Positions 23,903 through 32,253 are shown, numbered from the stretch's first letter. The stretch is 39,768 nt of DNA from an uncultured Bacteroidales bacterium (GCA_902785605.1 CACZZL010000022.1:1-39768); one strand, 5' to 3'. Made by a program: numbers and translations. Notes: generated by a model from the letters alone, not told the origin.

Positions 23903-24493
23903 TTAGTCGCATAAAGAGAACAAATCTTCACGCGGGTTGACTAACATGACCGGCACTAGTGCACGTTGGATGGCTTTGCGCTCCGGCGGGCCGAAAAGGA
24001 TATCATCCAATCCGTAGTCGCGGCTGGCAGTGAGGACGAGTAGGTCGTGCTGAAAATCGCGTTGCCGCTCCGACGCTTCCTGGATCAGTTTGAAACTGTC
24101 CTTGCGTGCTTGGGCGATTTCGTAGGTAATGCGTGAGGGGGCACCGGTTTCGGGGGAGGCGTTCTCGGACAAACGTTCGTTGATCTTGTTGATGTGGGTG
24201 ATAATACGGTTGACGTTCTGCTTGGCGTGGGAGCCGTAGTCATTGGCTTGCAGCAGAATGATATGTGCGCCGGTTTTACGGGCGATGTAAGTGCATATCT
24301 CTGCTTTGTAGGTCTCTTCCTCCAACATGGACACCGGCACAAGCAGACGACGTAAGGGTTTGATGTTCATCGTGTTGGTGATGAACACGTACGGTCGTCT
24401 CTCCTCTCGGCAATCGTTGAGGTGATGTTGGATCGTGCGGGCGTTGTTGGCGCACTCAATGAGGCGTATGTCGTCGTTATTGTCCCAGATCAT
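23903..24493 (-). CDS. Universal stress protein-like protein
   Basis: This 196-aa protein is started at [20 protein letters not shown] (24493), whose ATG overlaps the mltG stop (ATGA). The middle (KPLRRLLVPVSMLEEETYKA, CTYIARKTGAHIILLQANDY) is a UspA-like beta-alpha unit. DLLVLTASRDYGLDDILFGP and ALVPVMLVNPRED form the C-terminal part of the Usp fold, including the conserved PVMLV strand. The ATP-binding GxxGx9G motif of many Usp proteins is not clear here, so nucleotide binding is uncertain. It is the third gene of the mutS - mltG operon. The N-terminal 45 residues are not typical of Usp. Confidence 0.7.
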   Translation of the reverse strand: MIWDNNDDIRLIECANNARTIQHHLNDCREERRPYVFITNTMNIKPLRRLLVPVSMLEEETYKAEICTYIARKTGAHIILLQANDYGSHAKQNVNRIITHINKINERLSENASPETGAPSRITYEIAQARKDSFKLIQEASERQRDFQHDLLVLTASRDYGLDDILFGPPERKAIQRALVPVMLVNPREDLFSLCD

Positions 24494-25551
24494 AGGTTGT
24501 CCATCATGTTGTGGTATTCGTTCGCGGCATTGATATGCTTGGTGAACGAGGAGGAGAAGATATGGGTGCCGTTGAGGGACGGATCTGCGCACATGAACAG
24601 GTAGTTGGTCTCCGGCGCGTTGAGCACGTAGTCAATAGAGCGGGGTAGCGGGCAACGGATCGGTCCGGGAGGCAGGCCGCGGTACATATACGTGTTGTAG
24701 GGCGAGTCGGTCTTGAGGTGCGAATAGAGCACGCGGCGGAGCTTGAAATCACCTACAGCATAGATGACGGTCGGACATGCCTGCAGCAGCATGCCTTTCT
24801 TGACGCGGTTGAGGTAGAGGCTGGCGATGATCGGCAGCTCTTTTTTGTTGTTACTCTCGCCCTCGATGATAGAGGCAAGGATCATTACCTCTACGGGTGT
24901 CAGCCCTTTCGCCTCCGCTTTGTCACGGCGTTCCAAGTCCCAGAAAGCGCTGAACTCTTTTTCCATGCGGTCGAACAACTGTTCCGGTGTGATGGTCCAA
25001 TAGACCTCGTAGGTGTTGGGGATGAACAGACAGCGGCTGGTCTCTTTGTTCATGCCGTATTGGGCGAGGAATGCTTCGTCCTCCAGGTATTGGAGCAGTG
25101 TCACGCTGTCCATCATCAGGTACGACGACACTTTGCCTGCCAATTGCTCACGCGTGCGAATGGCGTTGTTCCATGTGATGTTCACCGGTGTCTGCGCACC
25201 TATCTTGAGTCGCTCGATCAGTTCGCGGTTACCCAATTGCGGTTCGAACTCATAGTGGCCCGGTTCGGGGTAGTTGAAATGCATCATTCGCGCATGGAGT
25301 TTCATGTCCTGCGTACTACCGATCTGGTAGTCCTCTGCCATCATCGCCAGCACGTCATCAATAGAGGTGCCGGGGTAGATGTTGTAACTGTGCGGTTCGC
25401 CGTCTTTGGCCTCGAAGTTACTGATCTCCAAGCGGTAGTAGTGCTTGAGGGCAATAGCGGCCGTTGCCGTCATTACAATACCTAAAATCGCTAATACCAA
25501 GCGAAGGATGTATCGTTTCTTTAATCTTCTTTTCTCTTTCATATCGTTCAT
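24490..25551 (-). CDS. mltG: Endolytic murein transglycosylase MltG
   Basis: This 353-aa YceG/MltG-family protein has one N-terminal membrane helix ([20 protein letters not shown]). A LysM-like segment ([20 protein letters not shown]) precedes the catalytic domain: [38 protein letters not shown] with the catalytic Glu, [36 protein letters not shown] and [19 protein letters not shown]. It cleaves nascent glycan strands and sets their length. The ATG overlaps the mutS stop by four bases and its own stop overlaps the usp-like ATG. Confidence 0.94.
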   Translation of the reverse strand: MNDMKEKRRLKKRYILRLVLAILGIVMTATAAIALKHYYRLEISNFEAKDGEPHSYNIYPGTSIDDVLAMMAEDYQIGSTQDMKLHARMMHFNYPEPGHYEFEPQLGNRELIERLKIGAQTPVNITWNNAIRTREQLAGKVSSYLMMDSVTLLQYLEDEAFLAQYGMNKETSRCLFIPNTYEVYWTITPEQLFDRMEKEFSAFWDLERRDKAEAKGLTPVEVMILASIIEGESNNKKELPIIASLYLNRVKKGMLLQACPTVIYAVGDFKLRRVLYSHLKTDSPYNTYMYRGLPPGPIRCPLPRSIDYVLNAPETNYLFMCADPSLNGTHIFSSSFTKHINAANEYHNMMDNL

Positions 25552-28169
25552 TTGCCTCCCACAAGGCGTTTTATCTCTGACAGTTTATTGAGCGCCTCCA
25601 GAGGCGTTAAGTTGTTGATATCGAGTGCTGTTACCTCATCGCGAATCTGCTCGAGCACGGGGTCGTCGAGTTGGAAGAAACTGAGTTGCATGCCTTCGCG
25701 TGTCTCGCCCAGATGGGCTCTGGCGTTCGTGTTGGCAGCGGTATTGGCGGAGCCTTCCAGGTCTGCGAGGATCTGGTTGGCACGCTCCACGATGGAGGCG
25801 GGCATGCCGGCTAACTTGGCCACGTGAATACCGAAACTGTGCTCCGAGCCGCCGCGTACCAGTTTGCGCAGGAAAATGACCTTGCCGTTCACTTCGCGTA
25901 CGGATACGTTGTAGTTGCGGATTCGGTCGAAGGTCTTCTCCATCTCGTTGAGCTCGTGATAGTGCGTCGCGAAGAGGGTCTTGGCGTGTCCTTTGTTCTC
26001 GTGGATATACTCGACGATGGCCCAAGCGATCGAGATACCGTCGTAGGTGCTTGTGCCGCGCCCAAGTTCGTCGAACAGCACGAGGCTGCGTTCGGAGAGG
26101 TTGTTAAGGATCGAAGCGGCTTCGTTCATCTCGACCATGAAAGTCGATTCGCCGAGCGATATGTTATCCGACGCGCCGACACGCGTGAAGATCTTGTCCA
26201 CGATACCGATGGACGCGCTCTCGGCGGGTACGAACGAACCCATTTGGGCCATGAGCACAATGAGTGCTGTTTGGCGGAGTAGGGCGGATTTACCGGCCAT
26301 GTTCGGACCCGTGATGATGATGATCTGCTGCCCGTTGTTGTCCAGCAGCACGTCGTTGGCGATGTACTGTTCGCCGGGAGGCAGCTGTTGTTCGATGACC
26401 GGGTGACGACCCTGACGGATATCGATGACGAGGCTGTCGTTGATGTCCGGGCAGATGTAACGATGCTCAGCAGCGACGGTGGCAAACGAGAGCAGACAAT
26501 CGAGTTGTGCGAGCACGTTCGCGTCCAGTTGCATCTGCGGCACCCATTCGCTGAGGGCGAGCATCAGTTCCTGATAGAGTCGGTTCTCGATGATCTGGAT
26601 ACGCTCTTCGGCGGTTGTTATCTTCTCTTCGTACTGTTTGAGTTCGTCGGTGATGTAACGCTCTGCGTTGACCAGTGTCTGCTTGCGAATCCACTCCGGC
26701 GGCACTTGTTCTTTGTAGGTGTTGCGCACCTCGAGATAGTAGCCGAAGACGTTGTTGTAACCTATCTTAAGGCTTGTGATGCCGGTACGCTCTATCTCGC
26801 GTTGCTGAATCTGCAGCAGGTAATCCTTACCGTCCGATTGGATCGCGCGCAGTTCGTCCAGTTCGGTGTCCACGCCTCGTGCGATGATGTTGGGTCGGCC
26901 CTGTGCCAAAGGCGGGTCGGGTACGATCTCGCGTTCAATACGCGTGCGCATCTCCGAACACGGGTCCAGTTGTTCGCCAAGCAGGTTAAGGTACGCGTTG
27001 GTGTTGGCGCCGGAGCAAATCTCTTTGATGGGTCTGACCGCGCGTAGCGCACGTCCGAGTTGCACCATCTCACGCGGGCCGATTCGACCGGTGGAGATCT
27101 TGCTTACGATACGCTCGAGGTCACCGACCTGTTGTAGCGCCTCGCGGATGGTCTCCCGCGCCTCGGGGTTTTTGAACAGGAACTCCACGACCGTCTGGCG
27201 GTTGCGGATGCGGCGTGCGTCCTTGAGCGGGAACGCGATCCAGCGGTGTAACATACGTCCGCCCATCGGTGTGATCGTGCGGTCGATGATATCAAACAGC
27301 GTGCGGCTCTCTTCCGTCTGTCCGCCGATCAGTTCCAGATTGCGGATCGTGAAGCGGTCGAGCCAGACGTATTGGTCTTCCTCGATGCGGCTAAGGTGCT
27401 GTATATGGCCTGTCTGCAAGTGTTGCGTCATGTCGAGGTACATGAGAATACCTCCCGCTGCCGTCACACCTGCCGGCATCTTCTCCAGACCGAAGCCTTT
27501 CAGGGACGATACGCCCCACAGTTTCTGCAAACGTTCGCGGGCTGTCGATTCGACGAGCATCCAATCTTCAAGTTCGAAGGTAAAGAACTTGGAGCCGAAC
27601 AGGTTCTCCAGGTCCGCTTTGCGTCCGCGGAGATGCAGCACCTCTTTGGGCGCGAAGTTGGTCAGCAGTTTGTCGATATAGTCGCTGTTGCCTTGTCCGG
27701 CAAGGAACTCACCGGTCGAGATATCAAGGAATGCGACGCCAATGATATGTTTGTCAAAATGGATACAGGCTACCCAGTTGTTCTCTTTCTGGGTGAGGGT
27801 GGTGTCGGAGTAACTGACACCGGGGGTGACAAGCTCGGTGACACCGCGCTTCACCAGTTTCTTGGTCAGTTTGGGATCCTCCAGTTGGTCGCAGATGGCT
27901 ACGCGCAGACCTGCGCGCACCAACTTGGGCAGATAGGTATCGAGTGCATGGAACGGGAAACCCGCCATCTCGAGAGGTTGTGCAGCGGAACTGCCGCCGT
28001 TGGAACGGTGGGTGAGGGTAATGTTCAGGATTTTGCTTGCGCGCACGGCGTCCTCGGCGTAGGTCTCGTAGAAGTCGCCGCAACGAAACAGCAGCATCGC
28101 GTCGGGATACTGCGTCTTGATGTCGCGGAACTGCTTCATCATCGGAGTCAACTCAATTTTATTTTCCAT
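25548..28169 (-). CDS. mutS: DNA mismatch repair protein MutS
   Basis: This 873-aa protein has the mismatch-binding F-x-E motif in [12 protein letters not shown] (about residues 27-38) and connector, core and clamp domains. The ATPase has Walker [19 protein letters not shown], the signature [16 protein letters not shown], and Walker [21 protein letters not shown] with the His of [11 protein letters not shown]. MutS recognises base mismatches and small loops and recruits MutL. Full length for MutS1. Directly upstream is a heptamer repeat and then the S23-like gene. I see no separate promoter between them, so mutS may be read from the promoter at 28629-28660. Confidence 0.98.
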   Translation of the reverse strand: MENKIELTPMMKQFRDIKTQYPDAMLLFRCGDFYETYAEDAVRASKILNITLTHRSNGGSSAAQPLEMAGFPFHALDTYLPKLVRAGLRVAICDQLEDPKLTKKLVKRGVTELVTPGVSYSDTTLTQKENNWVACIHFDKHIIGVAFLDISTGEFLAGQGNSDYIDKLLTNFAPKEVLHLRGRKADLENLFGSKFFTFELEDWMLVESTARERLQKLWGVSSLKGFGLEKMPAGVTAAGGILMYLDMTQHLQTGHIQHLSRIEEDQYVWLDRFTIRNLELIGGQTEESRTLFDIIDRTITPMGGRMLHRWIAFPLKDARRIRNRQTVVEFLFKNPEARETIREALQQVGDLERIVSKISTGRIGPREMVQLGRALRAVRPIKEICSGANTNAYLNLLGEQLDPCSEMRTRIEREIVPDPPLAQGRPNIIARGVDTELDELRAIQSDGKDYLLQIQQREIERTGITSLKIGYNNVFGYYLEVRNTYKEQVPPEWIRKQTLVNAERYITDELKQYEEKITTAEERIQIIENRLYQELMLALSEWVPQMQLDANVLAQLDCLLSFATVAAEHRYICPDINDSLVIDIRQGRHPVIEQQLPPGEQYIANDVLLDNNGQQIIIITGPNMAGKSALLRQTALIVLMAQMGSFVPAESASIGIVDKIFTRVGASDNISLGESTFMVEMNEAASILNNLSERSLVLFDELGRGTSTYDGISIAWAIVEYIHENKGHAKTLFATHYHELNEMEKTFDRIRNYNVSVREVNGKVIFLRKLVRGGSEHSFGIHVAKLAGMPASIVERANQILADLEGSANTAANTNARAHLGETREGMQLSFFQLDDPVLEQIRDEVTALDINNLTPLEALNKLSEIKRLVGGK

Positions 28170-28173
28170 GTTT

Positions 28174-28236
28174 TTGATAGTTGAAAGTTGATAGTTGAAA
28201 GTTGAAAGAAGTCGTCTAGTTGATAGTTATAAGTTG
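28174..28236. repeat. Heptamer repeat between mutS and the S23-like gene
   Basis: TTGATAG, TTGAAAG, TTGATAG, TTGAAAG, TTGAAAG, then degenerate AAGTCGT, CTAGTTG, ATAGTTA, TAAGTTG: nine 7-nt units. They fill the gap and encode the last residues (I-N-L-stop) of the S23-like protein. Confidence 0.9.
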
Positions 28237-28601
28237 ATTTTCTCTGTAGTGAAACTTTTTTGTAAACCTGAGATTAATCGTGCAGTTTCGGCAATAAGAC
28301 TTTCTATGTTTTTGAAATCTGTTTCGGAGATATAATTTTCTTCAAAAGCAACTTCCAACTGGCTCATTAATTCCATCAAAGAACCAAATGATAGTTCAAG
28401 AAAGTGAGTTTTTTCTTTTACTGAATATCTAGTCATTCCTTCGGCTATATTCGATGTAACAGAAACAGCGGCTCGTCGCATTTGATTGCATAATGCAAAC
28501 TCTTCCTCTTTTGGAAAAGATTTTAAAAGGCGATATACAAATCTCCTCACTTCGCATGCGCGCACATATGCTACAAGTTTTCTATATCCGAAAAACTCCA
28601 T
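28227..28601 (-). CDS. Four-helix bundle protein (S23 / IVS-encoded type)
   Basis: This 124-aa protein is read from MEFFGYRKLVAYVRACEVRR; the promoter -7 box at 28629-28636 rules out the earlier in-frame start. FGYRKLVAYVRACEVRRFVY, LCNQMRRAAVSVTSNIAEGM and FLELSFGSLMELMSQLEVAF are the hallmarks of the S23 four-helix bundle family (TIGR02436-like). These are small pentameric proteins first seen encoded in intervening sequences of 23S rRNA genes and now found widely as stand-alone genes of unknown function. Base composition is AT-richer than mutS. Its last codons belong to a heptamer repeat. Confidence 0.88.
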   Translation of the reverse strand: MEFFGYRKLVAYVRACEVRRFVYRLLKSFPKEEEFALCNQMRRAAVSVTSNIAEGMTRYSVKEKTHFLELSFGSLMELMSQLEVAFEENYISETDFKNIESLIAETARLISGLQKSFTTEKINL

Positions 28602-28628
28602 ACCCGTAAATAAATCAATTTTGCGGCG

Positions 28629-28660
28629 CAAAATTACAAAAAATTTTGCACATATGCAAA
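28629..28660 (-). promoter_or_regulatory. Promoter of the S23-like gene (and perhaps mutS operon)
   Basis: Minus strand: TTTG (28657-28660), 20 nt, TAATTTTG (28629-28636), with the ATG 27 bp downstream. Confidence 0.85.
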
Positions 28661-28935
28661 TTTTAAGGCGATTTTTTGCCAGCAAAGTGATACTTTGCGA
28701 TGATAGATAGCGGACAATGGAGTGACTAAAGTCTAGGATTGCTCCGAGATTGCACCGAAAATAGATCGAGAATGACTAAGGAATGGTTAAACAATATATA
28801 AGCAATATATAAGGAATAACTAAAGTTCTGAACGTACTGTATTATATACATAGTATATAATACTATAGATGAAAGGAGAAAAAATGCACTGGCGAAAGTG
28901 GCGATAATGGCGATATCGTCATGAACGTCAAGATC

Positions 28936-28957
28936 GCCATGCAAAAAATTGCATGGC
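28936..28957. repeat. Perfect palindrome GCCATGCAA-AAAA-TTGCATGGC
   Basis: Nine-base stem with a four-base loop. It begins the palindrome-rich stretch. Confidence 0.9.
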
Positions 28958-28962
28958 AAAGT

Positions 28963-29016
28963 TGACCAACTTGACCAACTGAAAGCAGAACTTTGCCAAC
29001 TTGGTCAAGTTGGTCA
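28963..29016. repeat. 16-bp perfect inverted repeat
   Basis: TGACCAACTTGACCAA (28963-28978) and TTGGTCAAGTTGGTCA (29001-29016) are exact reverse complements separated by 22 nt. Each arm holds a doubled TTGACCAAC-like 9-mer. A T8 run follows about 20 nt downstream on the plus strand, so a terminator role is possible. Confidence 0.85.
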
Positions 29017-29070
29017 TGTAAAATTTGCATGTCATTTTTTTTATATAGAAAGACAGATAGGCGAGACTAA

Positions 29071-29226
29071 CCGGCATACAATGCCGGAGAATGGACCTAC
29101 GAAACCCGCATAAAATGCGGGGCTAATTGACAAAGGAATGGCGATGACATCGCCGGAAATAGACATAGAAAAAAATCCGAGGCGCGCAGTGCGTCTCGGA
29201 TAGTAGAGCGGGCAATCTGATTGCCC
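29071..29226. repeat. Array of five different short palindromes with near-regular spacing
   Basis: CCGGCAT-ACA-ATGCCGG (29071-29087), CCCGCAT-AAA-ATGCGGG (29105-29121), GGCGAT-GAC-ATCGCC (29140-29154), ATCCGAGGCGC-GCAGT-GCGTCTCGGAT (29175-29201) and GGGCAAT-CTG-ATTGCCC (29210-29226). Four have a 6-7 bp stem and a 3-nt loop. The spacers are 17, 18, 20 and 8 nt and not alike. This is not a CRISPR, because the palindromes differ in sequence. Confidence 0.8.
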
Positions 29227-29242
29227 TGTAATAGAAGAAAGA

Positions 29243-29302
29243 TCATCTCACTTCCTGCCCGGTGAGGGTGTAGGTGCGATTACCGCGGAGAATGAGGATT
29301 TG
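29243..29302 (-). pseudogene. Relic of a secreted-protein C-terminal tail
   Basis: Read on the minus strand, 19 codons give QILILRGNRTYTLTGQEVR and stop. This is the same tail type as the ends of the CotH protein (KYNILGQEIH) and the PKD protein (IYDMYGQRVE). The frame closes a few codons upstream (TAG), and no protein body precedes it. It is probably the last trace of a deleted secreted protein gene. Confidence 0.7.
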
Positions 29303-29400
29303 ACAAGATATATACTAATATTCTCTGGCCAACCAGTGCATGAAAAACACATCATAAACCTGGTAGGCGGTTACGTGTTGATTTATAACATTTTACAACG

Positions 29401-29442
29401 TAGCCTATTTTAGGTTGCCTATTTTAGGTTTCCTAATTCCGG
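29401..29442. repeat. Heptamer/14-mer tandem repeat
   Basis: TAGCCTA, TTTTAGG, TTGCCTA, TTTTAGG, TTTCCTA, ATTCCGG: six 7-nt units arranged as a 14-nt period, downstream of the DUF4468-like gene and its terminator. Confidence 0.85.
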
Positions 29443-29453
29443 CGCAAAGGTTC

Positions 29454-29489
29454 AAAAAAAAAATCCCACATATGCAAATATATGCGGGA
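29454..29489 (-). terminator. Terminator of the exonuclease-BRCT operon
   Basis: On the minus strand TCCCGCATAT pairs with ATATGTGGGA (one G-T), loop ATTTGC, followed by a run of ten T. It lies 14 bp after the stop of the DUF4468-like gene. Confidence 0.9.
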
Positions 29490-29502
29490 CTTATTAGTTG
29501 TA

Positions 29503-30219
29503 TTACCAATCATCGTTATCTTGAATAACATTAGGATGAATATTCTTATTTAAATAATCTAAGAAAGAGCGAGATAGCGATAGTGAATTGTTGCAAAAGT
29601 TAATGTAGGATTGTGAGAATACTTCTTTGTTAGATAATTTTTCCTCTTCAGCAAAAGGGAATACTGTACCAGGAACAAGCAAATCATTATGTGATCGCCC
29701 AGAAGAATCGCCAGAGACATATTGATAGTGGTGTCCTATAATCTCAAATTTTATACGATTCTCTTTGAAATGCATAATAACATCGATTTGAGCATGGACC
29801 TTAATAATTTTATAATAAAATACAGCAGGTATTGTCGTTTGACCAATCATGTTATATTGTCCCGCCCCTAAGATATAGTTTTCCGTTTGTTCTTTAATTG
29901 CACTATTCTGTGAGGAGAATGCAATACCATACCAATTCGCACATACTTTTTTTACAAGCTCCATGTCTAAAGTCGAATCAGTACGGACAATATAAGTGAA
30001 ATGGAGTAAATTGTCTTTATCTACAGGAAAAATACTTCTTAAAGTTGTTGCCCATTTGATATTGTCTTGTTTATGTCTTTTCCAAATGGTATTATAGTTA
30101 GTTATATCTACAAACATTTCATTGCACTTAAAAAAAGTGGTGTCACATTCCATAGACATTTGACCATAAGAACAAACTGCTGTTATACATAAGATAACAA
30201 TAACTAATAATTTTTTCAT
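29503..30219 (-). CDS. Secreted DUF4468-like protein
   Basis: This 238-aa protein has a signal peptide (MKKLLVIVILCITAVCSYGQ). Residues about 85-170 (MELVKKVCANWYGIAFSSQN, then SAIKEQTENYILGAGQY) match the pattern of DUF4468 / TBP-like-fold proteins of Bacteroidota, in which a WY..AF helix is followed by a strand with a Gly-rich turn. VIMHFKENRIKFEIIGHHYQ is a plausible following strand pair. Function is unknown. It is AT-rich like its neighbours. It lies 17 bp after the BRCT gene and ends at a strong terminator, so it is likely the third gene of the exonuclease-BRCT operon, although a secreted product is unexpected there. Confidence 0.65.
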   Translation of the reverse strand: MKKLLVIVILCITAVCSYGQMSMECDTTFFKCNEMFVDITNYNTIWKRHKQDNIKWATTLRSIFPVDKDNLLHFTYIVRTDSTLDMELVKKVCANWYGIAFSSQNSAIKEQTENYILGAGQYNMIGQTTIPAVFYYKIIKVHAQIDVIMHFKENRIKFEIIGHHYQYVSGDSSGRSHNDLLVPGTVFPFAEEEKLSNKEVFSQSYINFCNNSLSLSRSFLDYLNKNIHPNVIQDNDDW

Positions 30220-30236
30220 ATCATTAAAATTTTAAG

Positions 30237-30974
30237 TTAGTACTCTGATTCCATATATCTTTCGTACAGCGAAAGAAGTACTTTGTCGTTATGGGTGTTG
30301 ACCCAAAGTAGAGCAAAGTTGAGAATATCATCCTCGGTCATAAAACTAAAATCGAACTTCTCTGATTTATTGCGATTGTAGTAGTTTTGTATCATAAGAA
30401 TATTCTCATCTTTCTCTCCTCGTCGTAGTTTTTCTATAGTAGAGTTGCTTAATACAAAGATCTGAATCTGTGATGACAGCATATGATTGCACCAGGCCGC
30501 TAAATTACCAGCTATTTGCGATATAGCATATTTGTCTTTTCGGAAGCCTTCACAGAAATATAGTTCTTTACCGGCTATCCTGTTGCAGACACCGTTATCA
30601 AACATATAATGATGTTGGTTGAAATGCTCAATGGTAAAGTTTAAATCCTTAACAACTTCATTCGATGTTGCGTACTCTTCCCACTTCTCGCCCCGTAATA
30701 TATAATCTAAATCTTCTTGAGACAAGCGACGGATAGTGAAACCGTCGTGCTGTAACGTGTCCAGCTTTTGGATCTTCTCCGTGTCTGGATTTTGTCCAAC
30801 GAGCACAAAGCGCGTGGATTTTGAGATAGTGTTATTGACATCTGCTCCCCATTCTTTCAGAAGTTTAGACAGCGTACGGCTTTCTAATGAGAAACTACCG
30901 GTATAAGCTACTCGTCTATCATAAAAAGGATTGCTCTTGATATCCTTTTGCGTTGAAAATAATGTTGTTTCCAT
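30237..30974 (-). CDS. BRCT-domain protein with uncharacterised C-terminal region
   Basis: This 245-aa protein has a BRCT domain at about residues 14-93: SNPFYDRRVAYTGSFSLESR, LLKEWGADVNNTISKSTRFV and LVGQNPDTEKIQKLDTLQHD, then FTIRRLSQEDLDYIL. It aligns with the C-terminal BRCT of the exonuclease encoded 3 bp upstream (NNPFYNKKVVITG), so the two domains are probably related by duplication. Residues 94-245 match nothing I recognise. They contain HHYMFDNGVCNRIAGKELYF and a long helical C-terminus (DDILNFALLWVNTHNDKVLL). BRCT domains bind DNA ends or phosphoproteins, so an adaptor role for the exonuclease is inferred. Confidence 0.75.
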   Translation of the reverse strand: METTLFSTQKDIKSNPFYDRRVAYTGSFSLESRTLSKLLKEWGADVNNTISKSTRFVLVGQNPDTEKIQKLDTLQHDGFTIRRLSQEDLDYILRGEKWEEYATSNEVVKDLNFTIEHFNQHHYMFDNGVCNRIAGKELYFCEGFRKDKYAISQIAGNLAAWCNHMLSSQIQIFVLSNSTIEKLRRGEKDENILMIQNYYNRNKSEKFDFSFMTEDDILNFALLWVNTHNDKVLLSLYERYMESEY

Positions 30975-30977
30975 ATA

Positions 30978-31841
30978 TTAGATGGTACTATAATCCCCAT
31001 TAAGTATTTGTGTTACATCGTCTTGACCCAATTGACGAATTGAATAGCCTTCTGCTATAAGGGAGTGTAACTTAGCTAATTTTGCAGGACCCGCTTCTTG
31101 TCCTACAAATACAAAATTGGTTCGTTTGGTGATGCCCGTGTCTAGATCTGCACCGAACGATTTGAGTTTTTGCGCTAACTCATTGCGGTCAATATCAAAG
31201 ACTCCTGTAATAACGACTTTCTTGTTGTAGAAAGGATTGTTTGAATCTGCAATTGTTAAATCCTTGCGTAGCACATTGCCTTTGAGCGAATCATGTCGGA
31301 CAATTTTAGCAGGTCGTTCTTCCTCTGGAATATAATTTGCTAGTCTTGACAAATCCGGATAGACTCCTTCTAAATAGAACTTATAGAATTGCGCACAGCG
31401 CAGTGAGTCAAAGCCAGCATCATGGTGTTGGTCATCATGTAGGTTAAATGCCCAGCATAACTTATCTAACGAAAGCGAATATATTTGATATGTACAAATG
31501 AATTTGGCTATGTTATTGTGTGGAATACCGTAATAGTCCAAGTTGGCACGCAAAACTGATTCATCAAATGGTGCATTATGAGCAACTATCGGGTATTTTT
31601 CAAATAGTTCCTCGTAGTATGGCCAGATTTTATCAAATGTAGGCGCGCTCATCGTTTGTTCTGGAGTAATATGGTGTACTTTTATGCAGCCTTTTTCATA
31701 CTTATTTTCAGGTGGCTGGATATAGTCTACCGCAGTGCCTTTGATGACACCGTCCTCCACAATTGTAACGCCTATTTGACATGCCATTTTACTAGATGTG
31801 GCCGTTTCAAAATCTACTGCTATAAAACTATTTGTTGGCAT
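30978..31841 (-). CDS. DEDDh 3'-5' exonuclease fused to a BRCT domain
   Basis: This 287-aa protein has an N-terminal DnaQ-like exonuclease: motif I FIAVDFETA (Asp10, Glu12), motif II IVAHNAPFDESVL (Asp93) and motif III HHDAGFDSL (His140, Asp145). All four DEDDh acidic residues and the His are in place. The region after about 200 is a BRCT domain (NNPFYNKKVVITGVFDIDRN, LKSFGADLDTGITKRTNFVF, VGQEAGPAKLAKLHSLI). Such exonuclease-BRCT fusions resemble polymerase III epsilon-like proteins and may process DNA ends in repair or defence. Eight bases upstream of the ATG ends a 75-nt inverted-repeat structure. Confidence 0.9.
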   Translation of the reverse strand: MPTNSFIAVDFETATSSKMACQIGVTIVEDGVIKGTAVDYIQPPENKYEKGCIKVHHITPEQTMSAPTFDKIWPYYEELFEKYPIVAHNAPFDESVLRANLDYYGIPHNNIAKFICTYQIYSLSLDKLCWAFNLHDDQHHDAGFDSLRCAQFYKFYLEGVYPDLSRLANYIPEEERPAKIVRHDSLKGNVLRKDLTIADSNNPFYNKKVVITGVFDIDRNELAQKLKSFGADLDTGITKRTNFVFVGQEAGPAKLAKLHSLIAEGYSIRQLGQDDVTQILNGDYSTI

Positions 31842-31848
31842 AATAAAA

Positions 31849-31923
31849 AGTGCAAACTTCTGATAATTGGTTCTTTCGGGCTTGGACTCCCATCACTTCC
31901 AATACATGCAGAAAGTTCGCACT
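31849..31923. promoter_or_regulatory. 75-nt imperfect inverted repeat in the exonuclease leader
   Basis: AGTGCAAACTTCTG (31849-31862) and CAGAAAGTTCGCACT (31909-31923) are imperfect reverse complements (one mismatch, one bulge). An inner ATTGG (31866-31870) pairs with CCAAT (31899-31903). On the minus strand it is followed by TTTTTATT and then the ATG, so it looks like a terminator or attenuator placed in the leader. Confidence 0.65.
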
Positions 31924-32019
31924 CATAGTACGAACATTCGCATTATTTCGGAAAGTGATTTTCAAAGTGTCCAAGTTTGAAAGAATCCTTAATAAAGCAA
32001 ACGCTTAGTTATCTATTTA

Positions 32020-32035
32020 GCGCAACGCCTTGCGC
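32020..32035 (-). terminator. Small hairpin after the toxin-partner gene
   Basis: GCGCAA-CGCC-TTGCGC, followed on the minus strand by TAAATAGAT. Weak T tail, so only a possible terminator of the zeta-toxin pair. The rest of 31924-32100 shows no gene. Confidence 0.35.
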
Positions 32036-32100
32036 TTGTCCTTGCTGTTTTACGTCGGCAAGCGACGACCGGTTTTTACGCTGTCGGTAGCAGCGAGAGA

Positions 32101-32253
32101 TTAAATCGATACCGTAAACGGATCGACTTGAGTCACAACACCATTCTCACTAAAGATGAGCGGCTGGTTGTCACGACGATGCTGCTCTACAACACGGCGG
32201 AAAGACTGTTTTAAGCCTGCGCTTAATTTTGCTTCTAATTCACGTTCGCTCAT
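32101..32253 (-). CDS. 50-aa partner of the zeta-like toxin, probable antitoxin
   Basis: This short gene has a 50-residue product starting MSERELEAKLSAGLKQSFRR and ending VTQVDPFTVSI. Its ATG overlaps the stop of the zeta-like kinase gene (ATGA, 32250-32253), so it is translated with it. The N-terminal half is an amphipathic helix and the C-terminal half looks like two short strands (PLIFSENGVVTQVD). Small proteins of this type sit next to zeta/AAA kinases in Bacteroidota. Antitoxin function is inferred from size, charge and coupling. The toxin-first order is unlike the classical epsilon-zeta operon. Confidence 0.65.
   Translation of the reverse strand: MSERELEAKLSAGLKQSFRRVVEQHRRDNQPLIFSENGVVTQVDPFTVSI

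Larger units (their letters stand above)
28686..29242. other. Gene-poor stretch with many small palindromes
   Basis: About 550 nt with no convincing gene on either strand. It holds a duplicated AATATATAAG (about 28793-28813), AT-rich filler, the palindromes annotated separately (28936-29226) and short repeats of a GGCGATA type. I see no promoter pointing outward. Confidence 0.6.

Noticed and set aside
28726-28959. 77-codon minus-strand frame with a hydrophobic middle
   Set aside because: No promoter, no recognisable family, composition follows the AT-rich filler, and its start lies in palindromic repeat DNA.
29071-29226. CRISPR array
   Set aside because: The palindromes differ in sequence, the spacers are of unequal length, and no cas gene is present.
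29445-29478. Promoter for a minus-strand transcript
   Set aside because: The boxes would be AACCTTTG with a 22-nt spacer, unlike every other promoter here. The DNA is better explained as the terminator of the upstream operon.
31849-31923. Integron attC site
   Set aside because: The two-box inverted layout is suggestive, but the outer boxes do not fit RYYYAAC / GTTRRRY and no integrase or cassette array is present.
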